Assembly (NCBI GenBank): GCA_019359315.1
Contig: JAHHHO010000019.1
Coordinates: 1 to 64,000, forward strand
Reading direction: 5' to 3'
Source: Myxacorys californica WJT36-NPBG1
GTDB taxonomy: Bacteria; Cyanobacteriota; Cyanobacteriia; Leptolyngbyales; Leptolyngbyaceae
DNA: 64,000 nucleotides
Part shown: piece by piece, positions 1-9,339 of the stretch
Position numbering within the stretch: position 1 is the first letter of the stretch
Layout: every line of letters starts with the position of its first letter
The notes under the pieces: model-generated
Told to the model about the DNA's origin: nothing
The model's input: the letters and a program-made list of their open reading frames with translations, nothing else
The model's database searches: none
Position numbers and translations under genes: made by a program

Positions 1-61
1 GCTCGTAGCGCGGCTGGGTGCGGAAATCTTTCACGTGTTTGAGGTGCTCGATTAAGCTCAT
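1..61 (-). CDS. 5' end of a probable ISAs1-type transposase (runs off the window)
   Basis: The reverse strand opens with ATG at 61 and reads MSLIEHLKHVKDFRTQPRYE before leaving the window. This matches the N-terminal style of cyanobacterial ISAs1/DDE_Tnp_1-associated transposases (an 'EHL..VKDFR' start followed by a basic RxxRY stretch). Upstream, at about 65-80 and 118-130, short complementary strings (GCAGGGCAG and CTGCCCT) could belong to the terminal inverted repeats of the element. Only 20 residues are visible, so the family call is tentative and intactness cannot be judged. Confidence 0.4.
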   Translation of the reverse strand, partial: MSLIEHLKHVKDFRTQPRYE

Positions 62-629
62 GGTCAGGCAGGGCAGAAACATCGACGCTATTCTGCTTTT
101 TCTACGGTCAATAAACTAGCCCTGCCCTCTCTATGGATTCTCATGCCTACAGACGAAACAAGCATCTAAAGCACGCGAGGTATAAGTCGGGAACAGTTCC
201 ATTCCAGGCATTCCTTAAGCAGCTGCTCAGGAGCGCGATCGCCCGCTGCCAGACTAGGAGTTTTCATTTTGCCAATGCCGTCCAAATGGCGCAGATTGGC
301 TTGCTCGCTATGGCAGGCATCCTAAATTAAATTATGTTGTGTCGCTTTTAGATACAACACCATTGATTTCTCCGTTTTCAAAACGGATTATTCTAGTCCC
401 TGAATCAGTTCCGCAGACTGTCTCGTTTGCAACGCGAGAGCTCTATTACCAAATAATCTGGGAATAGAGCCGTAGTCGTCATTCTTTCAATCATTTTGCG
501 GTCGTCCGCAATCTGGCAGCAGAGCGATCGCGTCTTGAAAAGTTTGACTACGGCAATCCCCATCGTCAGGTCTATTCGGTCGGTTTGGCGTCGAGAGCCT
601 TCCCCCGCTTCTTTTATTGTCTTGAGAGG
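62..629. other. Mostly non-coding stretch next to the transposase end
   Basis: No open frame here has convincing start, SD and composition. A 65-codon frame on the plus strand (133-330) has no SD and looks accidental. On the minus strand around 345-450 a short uninterrupted segment reads ...CGTDSGTRIIRFENGEI before a stop; it could be the tail of a decayed gene but I cannot name it. Several HIP1 sites (GCGATCGC) lie here. Confidence 0.4.
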
Positions 630-755
630 CTAGCTTCGTCTTTTAAGTTCAGCAGGGGTTTGATCGGCTTGCAATTGGGCTTCCTTATACGCTCTGTAGC
701 GATCGCAGTAGTCAAGCAACATTTGTAATCGTTCCGAGTAGATCGGCTTAGACAT
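630..755 (-). CDS. 41-residue basic small protein, unknown function
   Basis: A short frame that starts with ATG at 755 and is preceded by a strong Shine-Dalgarno (GGGAGGAGAG, about 4 nt before the ATG), which is why I accept it. The product begins MSKPIYSERLQMLLDYCDRY and ends in KRRS; it is rich in Arg, Lys, Tyr and Leu and could form one amphipathic helix (residues about 8-30). No signal peptide or membrane segment is visible. It stands alone between the transposase remnant and the divergently oriented XRE/kinase pair. I do not recognise a family. Confidence 0.45.
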   Translation of the reverse strand: MSKPIYSERLQMLLDYCDRYRAYKEAQLQADQTPAELKRRS

Positions 756-1006
756 AGGCTCTCCTCCCAAGTTTCTAACGATTGCAGGCTAGTCTACAGC
801 ACCTAATGCTTGGCAGTGGTTGTCCTAGAGGCGCGATCGCGTCATCTTAGGAGCTTTTATCAGCCTTTTACTTTTATCAGCCTTTTACTTAGTGCGATTA
901 AACAGCTTACGTTAGCTAACATTTCCTGTGTCCTACCAGAGAGAACGGTTGATATAGCAGCTGGTATATGCTGGTATATAGTGACTTCACTTCAGGGTCG
1001 TGTTCT

Positions 1007-1240
1007 ATGGCTGCAATCAACCAACCAACGCTAGCAGAACTTGTGCGGGAAAGCCGGCACCGCCTAGAACTCTCACAAACCAAATTTGCCGCGAAGCTAG
1101 GAGTTTCATTTCAGAGCGTCAATCGCTGGGAGAACGGGCGGACAAATCCCTTGCCCATCGCGTTGAAACGGATTGAGCACTTGCTGCGGCAGATGGGCGA
1201 TACTGGCAAAGACTTGCTCGTCAAATACTTTTCGGAGTGA
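1007..1240 (+). CDS. XRE-family helix-turn-helix regulator (77 aa)
   Basis: Small DNA-binding protein made almost wholly of one lambda-repressor-like HTH: 'LELSQTKFAAKLGVSFQSVNRWENGRTNP' region at about residues 19-47, where helix 2-turn-helix 3 is 'TKFAAKLGVSFQSVNRWE'. The ATG at 1007 gives a compact single-domain protein; a longer frame from 968 would add 13 unconserved residues. The stop at 1240 is 13 nt before the ATG of the giant hybrid kinase, so the two are probably co-transcribed. The regulator may control the operon or respond to the kinase; that link is inference. Confidence 0.75.
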   Translation: MAAINQPTLAELVRESRHRLELSQTKFAAKLGVSFQSVNRWENGRTNPLPIALKRIEHLLRQMGDTGKDLLVKYFSE

Positions 1241-1253
1241 GGACGTAAACCCG

Positions 1254-4200
1254 ATGACTGATGGCCTCCACCGCTCTGGTCTTGCAGACAGAGATTCCCC
1301 GCCAAGTTCTCACCTAGTCACTGAAGCAGATGTCCTCATGACAGGGGTGCTGGCGAACCGCCCTGCCCGAGAGCCTGATTTTGCAGCAGAAAGCCAAGCG
1401 CTTCGCACCCTTGCTCAACACCTAATGGACGAGCCAGAGTCCATGCTGAAGACGCTAGTTCATCTAGCACTTGACCTCTGTCGAGCCGATACAGTGGGGG
1501 TTAACTTACTCGAAACCGCGCCGGATGGTACATCGTTTTTCCGGTGGGTGGCGATCGCTGGTGCGCTAGAAGCGTTGGAGCAAAGCACGACCCCAGGCAA
1601 CTTCAGTCCTTGTGGCACAACCCTTGCTTGTAACCAACCCCAGCTATACAGCTATCCTGAGCGGTTTTTTACCTATTTGTATCACCCACAGTTCTCGGTC
1701 GTGGAAGGATTGCTCATTCCTTTATGCATCAACGATCGCCCTCTGGGGACGCTATGGATTGTGTCGCATCACGAGGATCGGCGTTTTGATCCCGAGGATC
1801 AGCGGCTGATGATGAGCCTGGGAGGCTTTACGGCTTCTGCCCTGCATAGTATGCAACAGATGAGCCAGACGGCGGTAACCGCGTTGCGACACGAGCAGTT
1901 TAATCAGCAGATTCTCGACAGTAGCGATGACTGCATCAAGGTGTTGGACTTAGAGGGACGACTGCTGTTCATGAGCCAGCCAGGGCAAGCGTTGTTGGGC
2001 ATTGAGGATATCACACCCTTTCTCAACACGTCTTGGGCTGAGTTTTGGCAGAGAGCAGATCAGCAAGCGGCAAGCGAGGCGATCGCCAAAGCCAGAGCAG
2101 GCGAAGTTAGTATCTTTCAAGGCTATCGTCCGACGCTCAGGGGCGAACTCAAATGGTGGGATAGCAAGGTGAGTCCCATTCGAGGAGCAGAGGGGCAAGT
2201 TGAACGGCTGTTGTGCGTCTCGCGAGACATTACTGGACGCAAGCAGAGCGAAGACAAACGCCAACAGGCGGAGGAGCGCTTGCGGAAGAGTGAGGAGCGG
2301 CTATCTGCGATCTTCTCACAAGCAGCGGTGGGGCTTTCTGAGATCTCACTAGATGGATATTTTCAGCGGGTTAACGATGAGCTATGCCGGATCTTGGGGC
2401 GATCGCGGGAGGAAATATTAGCGGTAAGCATACCCAATGTCACGCATCCTGAAGACGTGCTCAAAAGCTTAGAAGCTTTTCAACAAGTGGTTGAGACGGG
2501 TAAGCCAGTCTCGTTCGATAAGCGCTACCTGCGCTCGGATGGAACAATCGTCTGGGCTAACAGCAATCTCACGCGCCTCGACGATGAGCAGGGGCACCCG
2601 CGCACCGTGCTGGCAGTCACCGTTGATCTGAGCGAGCGCAAGCAGGCTGAGGCAGCACTGGCAGCGAGCGAGGCAAAGTACCGGACGCTGTTTAGTTCGA
2701 TGGACGAAGGCTATTATCTCGCCGATGTCATTTTTGACGAGAACGACCAGCCGCTTGACATCTTCTATATAGACGCGAATCCAGCGGCAACCCAATTGGT
2801 GGGGCAAGATTTCACCGGACGGTGGCTGAGCGAAATTAACCCAAATTATGAATCCTACTGGTATGAAATCTTCGGTCGCGTAGCTCGCACAGGCAACGGC
2901 GAGCGCTTAGAGCAATACGCTGAGCCGAATCAAAAATGGTATGACTTCTACGTTTTCAAAGTGGGCGGTGAGGACAGTCGCCGCATTGCCATCGTTTTCC
3001 AAGACATTACGGAGCGCAAACGCCGGGAAGCGAATGCTGCCTTCTTACTTGGCATGACTGAAGCGTTCTCACGCCTCTCGACTGCCAATGAGATTATGCA
3101 AGTCGTCGGAGCGAAGGTCGGCGAGTATTTGAAGGTCACCACCTGCAACTTCACAGATGTGGATGAAGCACGGGGCGAAGTAACGGTTCATGACGGTTGG
3201 AATAGCCCGGATGTACCGAGCACGATGGGCACATTTCGCACCACAGAGTACTTGAGTGAGGAGTTTGCGCGGGCAAGCCGTGCCGGGGAGACCTCCGTGA
3301 TTTGTGACACGCAGACTGACCCGCGCACGGATGGACCCGCCTATGCTGCGCTCAATATGTATGCGTTTGTCACGGTTCCGTTTCACCGCAACGGCAGGTG
3401 GACGCATTATATTGCGGTCTGTGATTCGCGCCCGCGCGATTGGCGTGACGACGAAATTGACCTGATTCAGGACATCTCAAACTGCATCTTCCCGCGTCTT
3501 GAACGTGCCCGTGCGGAAGCAGCCCTGCGCGAATCGGAAGCAAAATATCGATCGCTGTTCGAGTCAATGGACGAAGGCTTTTGTATTCTGCAGTTAACGT
3601 TCGATGAGGAGCAAACCCCCATCGATTACCGCTTTATGGAGGTTAACCCCGCTTTCGAGCAGCAAACTGGGCTCAAGAATGCCCTCGGAAGAACTATTCG
3701 CGAGCTTGTACCAGGCATTGAGCCGTTCTGGATTGACCTTTACGGCACAATTGCCCTGACGGGGGAGCCGAAGCGCTTCATGGATTATTCCCACGTCATG
3801 GGTCGATGGTTTGACGTGAATGCTTTCCGCATTGGTGAACCGCATGAGCACAAGGTAGCGCTTCTCTTCAACGACATCACCGATCGCAAACAGGCAGAAG
3901 AGATGACGCGGCGCACCGCCGAATTGGATGCTTTCCGCCTCTCCCTCTCTGACGCACTTCGCCCGCTTGTCGACCCGATAGAGGTTCAAGCAACTGCCAG
4001 TCGGGTGCTGGGCAAATATCTCAACGCAAATCGCGTGGCATACTTCGAGGTTCGCGGCACGGATTACGTGGTTGAGCGCGATTACGTCAACGGTGCCGCT
4101 GCCCTTGCTGGTGGCTACCCCATTGATTCGTTCGGACCCAAGCTGCTTGCAGCGTACTGTGCGGGTCGCACTGTGTGTGTGCCGGATGTGTCAACCGACG

Positions 4201-6101
4201 CCAACCTGTCCCTGACTCAGCAATCCGCTTACGCTGCCATCCAGATTGGTGCTTATATTGGCATCCCGCTAGTTAAAGGCGGCGAGTTCGTCGCAGGTTT
4301 GGCAGTCCACACGTCCGAACCGCGAGCTTGGGCAGAGGATGAAGTGGCGCTAGCGGAAGAAGTTGCCGAGCGAACTTGGGCAGCAGTCGATCGCGCCCGC
4401 GCCGAAGCGATTGTCGCAGCAGACCTCCAAGATACGCAGCGACTCCGTGAACTGGGAGCACGGCTTGTAACTGAAGGTGACATTCAAACGCTGTACCAAG
4501 AGATTTTGTCTACGGCGATCGCGATCACCGAGGCAGATGCTGGCACGGTGCAAATCTTCGATGGAGCGACGCAGGATCTGGTGCTGCTCGCCACGCAGGG
4601 CTTTGAACAAACGATGGTCGAGCATTTCCACCGGGTGAATGCAAGTTTTAATACGTCCTGCGGTATTGCCCTTAGGACAGGGATTCGTAGCTTCGTTGAT
4701 TTCGATGTGCCAGAGAGTGAAGACCCCAGCGGTGCAATGCGACTGCATGTGGAGGCTGGGTATCTCTCCGCGCAGTCCACCCCGTTGACCACCCGTGCAG
4801 GCAGACTGATCGGCATGGTTTCAACCCATTGGCATGAACACCACCGACCGAGCGAACGCGAGTTGCGGTTTCTGGATCTGCTAGCTCGCCAAGCCGCTGA
4901 CCTGATTGAACAGCGGCAGACCATTGCCGAGCGGGAACAACTCCTGACCCGCGAGCAAGCCGCCCGCGTTGAAGCTGATCGCGCCAATCGGATCAAAGAT
5001 GAGTTTTTGGCAGTGCTTTCCCACGAATTGCGATCGCCGCTTAATCCGATTTTGGGCTGGTCAAAACTCTTGCAGAACGGCAAGCTAGACCCTGACAAAA
5101 CCCAGCAAGCATTGCAGACGATCGAACGCAATGCCAAACTGCAATCGGAATTGATTGAAGATCTGCTGGATGTTTCCCGGATTCTCCAAGGCAAGCTCAA
5201 CCTGAATGCTAGGCCGCTCAATTTGGTCTCCATCATTCGAGCCGCAATGGAAACGGTCCGGCTGGCGGCAGAAGCCAAGTCAATCAAAGTAAAGACAAGC
5301 CTAGAACTGGAGATGGGTCTGGTTTTTGGAGATGCCACTCGGTTGCAGCAAGTGATTTGGAATCTGCTCTCCAATGCGGTCAAGTTCACGCCCGAAGGGG
5401 GGCAGGTGAACATCCAATTGGAGTGCACTGACTCTTACGCCCACATTACGGTCAGCGATACTGGGCAGGGAATTGCGCCTGACTTTCTGCCCTATGTGTT
5501 TGACTACTTCCGGCAAGCCAACGCGACCACGACCCGAAAGTTCGGTGGACTGGGATTAGGGCTGGCGATCGTGCGGCATTTAGTCGAACTACATGGAGGC
5601 ACAGTCGGAGTCGAAAGCCTAGGGGTTGGGCTGGGTGCAACTTTTACCGTCAGACTTCCACTGATGCCCACCCAGGTGATCGCCAATCAGAACCGTCCAT
5701 CGTCAGAGCTATCTTCTAATCTGAACGGTGTTCAAGTTTTGGTTGTGGATGATGAACCAGATTCACGGGAGTTTGTGGCGTTTGTGCTAGAGCAAGCGGG
5801 AGCAAGCGTGCTCACCGCAACAACTGCCGATGAAGCATTGGCCCTGCTGATGCAATCAAAGCCAACTATTTTGCTGAGTGACATTGGGATGCCAGACATG
5901 GATGGCTACATGCTGATGCAACAGGTGAGAGCGTTGCCGCCAGAGCAAGGTGGACGAGTCCGAGCGATCGCCCTCACTGCTTATGCTGGCGACTTCAACC
6001 AGCAACAAGCCCTGCAAGCTGGATTTCAACAGCATGTCTCAAAACCAATCGAACCAGAGAGATTAATTCAGGTGATTTCTAGCCTGATTAAGTCTGCTTA
6101 A
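1254..6101 (+). CDS. Multi-PAS/GAF hybrid sensor histidine kinase (1615 aa)
   Basis: Large cytosolic signalling kinase with no membrane segments. Rough domain order: GAF (45-200), three PAS (215-335, 345-475, 480-600), GAF (610-765), PAS (775-890), two GAF (900-1050, 1065-1225), HisKA with the phospho-acceptor His in SHELRSPLNPILGW (about 1256), HATPase_c with N box (NLLSNAVKFTPEGG) and G boxes (DTGQGIAP, GGLGLGLAI), and a C-terminal receiver whose acceptor Asp lies in LLSDIGMPDMDGY (about 1543). I chose ATG 1254 because it follows GGAGTGAGGA and sits just after the XRE gene; the frame is open further upstream but would overlap that gene. PAS copies 3 and 4 resemble each other (SMDEGYYL/SMDEGFCI), suggesting internal duplication. 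The ligand is unknown; the GAFs show no obvious phytochrome-type chromophore Cys that I could confirm. Confidence 0.9.
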   Translation: MTDGLHRSGLADRDSPPSSHLVTEADVLMTGVLANRPAREPDFAAESQALRTLAQHLMDEPESMLKTLVHLALDLCRADTVGVNLLETAPDGTSFFRWVAIAGALEALEQSTTPGNFSPCGTTLACNQPQLYSYPERFFTYLYHPQFSVVEGLLIPLCINDRPLGTLWIVSHHEDRRFDPEDQRLMMSLGGFTASALHSMQQMSQTAVTALRHEQFNQQILDSSDDCIKVLDLEGRLLFMSQPGQALLGIEDITPFLNTSWAEFWQRADQQAASEAIAKARAGEVSIFQGYRPTLRGELKWWDSKVSPIRGAEGQVERLLCVSRDITGRKQSEDKRQQAEERLRKSEERLSAIFSQAAVGLSEISLDGYFQRVNDELCRILGRSREEILAVSIPNVTHPEDVLKSLEAFQQVVETGKPVSFDKRYLRSDGTIVWANSNLTRLDDEQGHPRTVLAVTVDLSERKQAEAALAASEAKYRTLFSSMDEGYYLADVIFDENDQPLDIFYIDANPAATQLVGQDFTGRWLSEINPNYESYWYEIFGRVARTGNGERLEQYAEPNQKWYDFYVFKVGGEDSRRIAIVFQDITERKRREANAAFLLGMTEAFSRLSTANEIMQVVGAKVGEYLKVTTCNFTDVDEARGEVTVHDGWNSPDVPSTMGTFRTTEYLSEEFARASRAGETSVICDTQTDPRTDGPAYAALNMYAFVTVPFHRNGRWTHYIAVCDSRPRDWRDDEIDLIQDISNCIFPRLERARAEAALRESEAKYRSLFESMDEGFCILQLTFDEEQTPIDYRFMEVNPAFEQQTGLKNALGRTIRELVPGIEPFWIDLYGTIALTGEPKRFMDYSHVMGRWFDVNAFRIGEPHEHKVALLFNDITDRKQAEEMTRRTAELDAFRLSLSDALRPLVDPIEVQATASRVLGKYLNANRVAYFEVRGTDYVVERDYVNGAAALAGGYPIDSFGPKLLAAYCAGRTVCVPDVSTDANLSLTQQSAYAAIQIGAYIGIPLVKGGEFVAGLAVHTSEPRAWAEDEVALAEEVAERTWAAVDRARAEAIVAADLQDTQRLRELGARLVTEGDIQTLYQEILSTAIAITEADAGTVQIFDGATQDLVLLATQGFEQTMVEHFHRVNASFNTSCGIALRTGIRSFVDFDVPESEDPSGAMRLHVEAGYLSAQSTPLTTRAGRLIGMVSTHWHEHHRPSERELRFLDLLARQAADLIEQRQTIAEREQLLTREQAARVEADRANRIKDEFLAVLSHELRSPLNPILGWSKLLQNGKLDPDKTQQALQTIERNAKLQSELIEDLLDVSRILQGKLNLNARPLNLVSIIRAAMETVRLAAEAKSIKVKTSLELEMGLVFGDATRLQQVIWNLLSNAVKFTPEGGQVNIQLECTDSYAHITVSDTGQGIAPDFLPYVFDYFRQANATTTRKFGGLGLGLAIVRHLVELHGGTVGVESLGVGLGATFTVRLPLMPTQVIANQNRPSSELSSNLNGVQVLVVDDEPDSREFVAFVLEQAGASVLTATTADEALALLMQSKPTILLSDIGMPDMDGYMLMQQVRALPPEQGGRVRAIALTAYAGDFNQQQALQAGFQQHVSKPIEPERLIQVISSLIKSA

Positions 6102-6117
6102 CGATTGCTTGAAGCGC

Positions 6118-6156
6118 TTCCCCTCGTTGGAGACTCCGTTTACAAATTTTGTAAAT
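6118..6156 (+). repeat. 39-bp direct repeat, copy A
   Basis: Starts TTCCCCTCGTTGGAGA and ends TTTACAAATTTTGTAAAT. The same 39 bases occur at 9340-9378 in the same orientation with a single mismatch (C to A at the 17th base). The right half is a near-palindrome (TTTACAAA/TTTTGTAAA). The two copies bracket the EF-hand/Erv gene and the small RHH-like gene. Confidence 0.85.
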
Positions 6157-6280
6157 GCTATGCCATTCCTTTTTAATAACACCCAAGTCCCTATCACTCG
6201 ATGGGGGCTTTTGCAGGGTACGATCGCGCCCTTTATCCTGCTTAGGGGCATAATCAAACCGCCCCTTCTGCCATCCCCTC

Positions 6281-6490
6281 ATGAGCCAACGGCCATCGCC
6301 TCTGACTATTCGCCCTAAGAAGATTCTGCCAATTTTTCTGATTTCTCTCGCCATAGCAAGCGCTCTGGCAATAGCCTTTACAGTCTTCTATCACCCCGCC
6401 ATGGTCTGGCTGCATCACGGACAATGGTTCGCTGATGTGAACTCAGAAGCCAAGGTGCAGGCAGTTCACTATGGAGCGGATTGCGATTAA
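6281..6490 (+). CDS. Possible 69-aa single-pass membrane protein
   Basis: ATG at 6281 opens a frame with a basic N-terminus, one hydrophobic helix (about residues 15-36, ILPIFLISLAIASALAIAF) and a short polar tail ending GADCD. The SD is weak. The DNA for the tail (6392-6470) resembles a degenerate copy at 20331-20440, where the reading frame is shifted and stopped, so this may be the remnant of a longer gene rather than a complete one. I do not recognise the family. Confidence 0.3.
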   Translation: MSQRPSPLTIRPKKILPIFLISLAIASALAIAFTVFYHPAMVWLHHGQWFADVNSEAKVQAVHYGADCD

Positions 6491-6610
6491 TTGTGGAGAT
6501 GGAAAACAGCGCAATCGCGGCGTTTACAGCAACTCCTCTGCATCAGGTGGGTGTTTCCCTTAGCTGAATATCGCTAGGCTTACAGCAAATCATTGTGGAA
6601 CTGCTCAGTA

Positions 6611-8998
6611 ATGCCCTCTGGAGAGTTTAAAGAAGCCGCACTCAGCGATCAGGAAGTTACGACGTTGTGGAACACGTTCACCGGGTTAGATGCAAATGGA
6701 GCGCGAGCAAGCAGTTCTGCCAAGCGCCGCACCATCTCACTCGCTGACCTAAACCAGGTGATGCGATCCTTAGGACACACACCCACCGAAGCAGAATTAC
6801 ACCACTTGATGCAAGAGGTCGATCAAGACGCCTCTGGCACGATCGACTTTGAGGAATTTCGAGCCTCCATGGTGTCAAGGCACGGTGATCGTACCAGTCG
6901 GCTCAGGCTCGCCTTTAGCATGCTGGATGAAGATGGCAACGGTCAGATTAGCGCCGATGAACTGCGTCAGGTGATGCATCCGTTTGGGTTGACCGATGCC
7001 GAACTCGCCGAGATGATTCAAGAAGTGGACCGCGACGGCGATCACGCCATCAACTTCGAGGAGTTCTGTCAACTGGTGGTGCAGGAGTCATCCCACACAA
7101 CGGGCTATAAAGACAGGCTCAAGTTCTCGAATCATTCCTCAGTGCCTGATGCAGAGCACCGCTCACAGACTTCTAGCACCGCTCACCCTACGCCGCTTGA
7201 ACCCGGTTCCAAGACCATCACACCCCACCAGCAAGGGACGTCTCGCCTACAGATGCAGAGCGGGCTATTTCGGTTGATTCAGGGTGCGGCTTACCGTTGC
7301 TTCCGCGAAAGCTTCTGCGCTAACCATGAAACGCATTTGCGCGTCAAAAATCTACCTTACCGCATCACCGATTTTGTATCGTTTGTCGAAGGTGCGATCG
7401 CGTTATATAAAACATTAGGCATCGTCGAAGCGGCGTGTTATCCCATATTGGATGCGCTCGTAACCTCAATCACCGAGGAGTATGCCCGGCTTAAATTCCG
7501 CATCCAGCACTGGGAAAGCGTGGAAAAAACTCCAGAGATGTTAGCCACCCAGCAAGCGATGTTAGCGGCACGAGAAAAATCTGTAACGGTTCAAGAAAAG
7601 TTTACGGCGGGCGTTGAGTTTGCCATCACGCTGAAAAAAAAGCAGCTCAGCTTGGCAGACGTAGCAGACGGTGTACTAGCCATTCACGAACTCGATCGCT
7701 TGAGAAAACAGGAGGAGCAGGAAGACATCGCTCCAGTTACTTCCTCTGACGACGCTCCCAAAAGGTACTTGAGCCAGTGGAACCGAGTGATTTTGTCAGA
7801 CACATCTGAGGCGATCGATGGAGCAATGATGCCCGTTGCATATTGGTACGAAGACTTTATGCCGAAGCTGCTAGCCGCGTTTAGTGTAAACACGGCGGCA
7901 GACGTCCAGTCAAACACCCAACCGGTCGAATCAGAGTTAGACCAGTGGTACGAGAGCACCAAAGCAGCCGGGGAGTTCTATCCCTTTGGAATGGATGTGG
8001 CAGAAGGATTTTTAAGCTGCACGGCAGGCCAAAAACTGATGCTTAAGCAGGCATGGCGGTTAACGCGATTGTATCTCAATGGGGTGCAAAAACGGCGTGA
8101 ACGTGTGGAGTGTGGGCGCGAATCTGGCACCCTTTCGCACTACGTCGCGTTTATCGATGTCCATCTCAATCAGCGAGGTATGCAAACGGCTGAGATGCGG
8201 CTCAGCTATCCTTACTATCTCGGTCCTGGGGTGTGGCGGTTTTTTCACACCACGGCTGAAATCGTCTGCACAACCCCAATCGAGCAGCAGATCGGGATGG
8301 TTGCCCAAATCAAGGAGTTCTTCCAGACGTTTGCCGCTCTGTATCCCTGCCCCTATTGCCGTCACCATCTCAACCTGTATGTTGTGCAAAATCGAGAGGT
8401 AGAGCTGTACCCGCTGGAATATCTGATGTTGGGGCGCGATCCTCAAATCACGGACTTTGTGGTGTCGATCGAGGCTAAACTCTCCACTTTAGTAGATGGA
8501 GTATCGCTGCGCTTATTTTTTTGGAAGCTACACAACACAGTTTCTGCATCGATCTCGCGCACTGAAGCGTGGTATCGCCGCGATGAAAAGGCGTTCTACA
8601 CGAGCCGCTATTATCCGAGTTTGGATGCCGAACTTGCCTACGCTCAAGCCCTCGGACAGAACTATATGACTTGCGAGCAGGTTTCTCGGCTCTACGGACT
8701 GCTTAAACTAACATCCCGGTTATCAGGACTGAGACTGGCCCTCAAAAAGCTATTAGACAGGAGAAATCATGGAGGTAGCAAAGAGATATGTCTTGTTGCT
8801 CAAACCTATATACAGGAGTTAGATGAGGCACTGCTGAGCGGGCAGTTTTTACAAGAAATGTACCGCTTTGATTCTGAGTTAGTTGATCAGGTACCACAGG
8901 TCACACTGGTAGATGAAGGGTTTGCGCGAAGTGGTGCATTTACAGAAACGGTGGGTAGCAGAACATGGGGTTCTGCTACAAGAAGTTTTGAAGGGTAG
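6611..8998 (+). CDS. Calmodulin-like EF-hand protein fused to an Erv/ALR-like CxxC domain (795 aa)
   Basis: The first 160 residues are strikingly calmodulin-like: a degenerate EF1 with an expanded loop (27-43), then canonical loops EF2 at 71-82 (DQDASGTIDFEE), EF3 at 106-117 (DEDGNGQISADE) and EF4 at 140-151 (DRDGDHAINFEE). The helix before EF2, VMRSLGHTPTEAEL, is nearly that of eukaryotic calmodulin. After a long helical middle part, residues about 535-610 carry an Erv1/ALR-like signature: a W..FH segment (GVWRFFHTTAEIVC) and YPCPYCRHHL with C580 and C583, typical of FAD-dependent sulfhydryl oxidases. No signal peptide or transmembrane helix is seen. The ATG at 6611 is preferred over a TTG six codons upstream; no strong SD. 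Role inferred: calcium-responsive thiol oxidase or redox protein. The gene lies between two 39-bp direct repeats. Confidence 0.7.
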   Translation: MPSGEFKEAALSDQEVTTLWNTFTGLDANGARASSSAKRRTISLADLNQVMRSLGHTPTEAELHHLMQEVDQDASGTIDFEEFRASMVSRHGDRTSRLRLAFSMLDEDGNGQISADELRQVMHPFGLTDAELAEMIQEVDRDGDHAINFEEFCQLVVQESSHTTGYKDRLKFSNHSSVPDAEHRSQTSSTAHPTPLEPGSKTITPHQQGTSRLQMQSGLFRLIQGAAYRCFRESFCANHETHLRVKNLPYRITDFVSFVEGAIALYKTLGIVEAACYPILDALVTSITEEYARLKFRIQHWESVEKTPEMLATQQAMLAAREKSVTVQEKFTAGVEFAITLKKKQLSLADVADGVLAIHELDRLRKQEEQEDIAPVTSSDDAPKRYLSQWNRVILSDTSEAIDGAMMPVAYWYEDFMPKLLAAFSVNTAADVQSNTQPVESELDQWYESTKAAGEFYPFGMDVAEGFLSCTAGQKLMLKQAWRLTRLYLNGVQKRRERVECGRESGTLSHYVAFIDVHLNQRGMQTAEMRLSYPYYLGPGVWRFFHTTAEIVCTTPIEQQIGMVAQIKEFFQTFAALYPCPYCRHHLNLYVVQNREVELYPLEYLMLGRDPQITDFVVSIEAKLSTLVDGVSLRLFFWKLHNTVSASISRTEAWYRRDEKAFYTSRYYPSLDAELAYAQALGQNYMTCEQVSRLYGLLKLTSRLSGLRLALKKLLDRRNHGGSKEICLVAQTYIQELDEALLSGQFLQEMYRFDSELVDQVPQVTLVDEGFARSGAFTETVGSRTWGSATRSFEG

Positions 8999-9122
8999 AA
9001 GAACCTTCCATATCAACCGATTGAAGCTGTGATAGCGAGCGCGTCACCGCTTGGTCGATCACAATCCCGATGAACTCTTGCCGTAATGCTGATGCAATCA
9101 CAAAGGTTTTGGGGAATGAGGC

Positions 9123-9317
9123 ATGAGCGAGCCAAAGCCGACGATCGCGGCTAGAGTCTCGCTCGAAATTAAACAGCAGGTCGCTCGCTTGGCGGAGAAC
9201 ACCTACATCATCGCATCGAAAATTGTTGAGGCAGCGATGGAAAAGTTTCTGGGTATCCAGACTGGGGAAGGTCCGTCATCCCAAATCAATGAACATACGG
9301 GTGGAAGCATAAACTGA
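9123..9317 (+). CDS. Small ribbon-helix-helix-like protein (64 aa)
   Basis: Reads MSEPKPTIAARVSLEIKQQV and continues with a helix 'ARLAENTYIIASKIVEAAMEKF'. The pattern beta strand (TIAARVS) then two helices is that of ribbon-helix-helix/CopG-type DNA-binding proteins, often antitoxins or plasmid-copy regulators. The tail after residue 45 is polar and probably disordered. A GGAATGAGG SD sits about 3 nt before the ATG. No partner toxin follows; the next feature is direct-repeat copy B. It may regulate the EF-hand gene upstream, which is inference. Confidence 0.5.
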   Translation: MSEPKPTIAARVSLEIKQQVARLAENTYIIASKIVEAAMEKFLGIQTGEGPSSQINEHTGGSIN

Positions 9318-9339
9318 TGAGAGTAAGACTTCCTTTTGT

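Noticed and set aside
133-330. 65-aa plus-strand frame near the transposase end
   Set aside because: No SD, no domain, composition not protein-like.
4484-5428. 314-aa minus-strand frame rich in Ser/Cys/Arg
   Set aside because: Shadow of the hybrid histidine kinase; composition is typical of an antisense frame and it has no SD.
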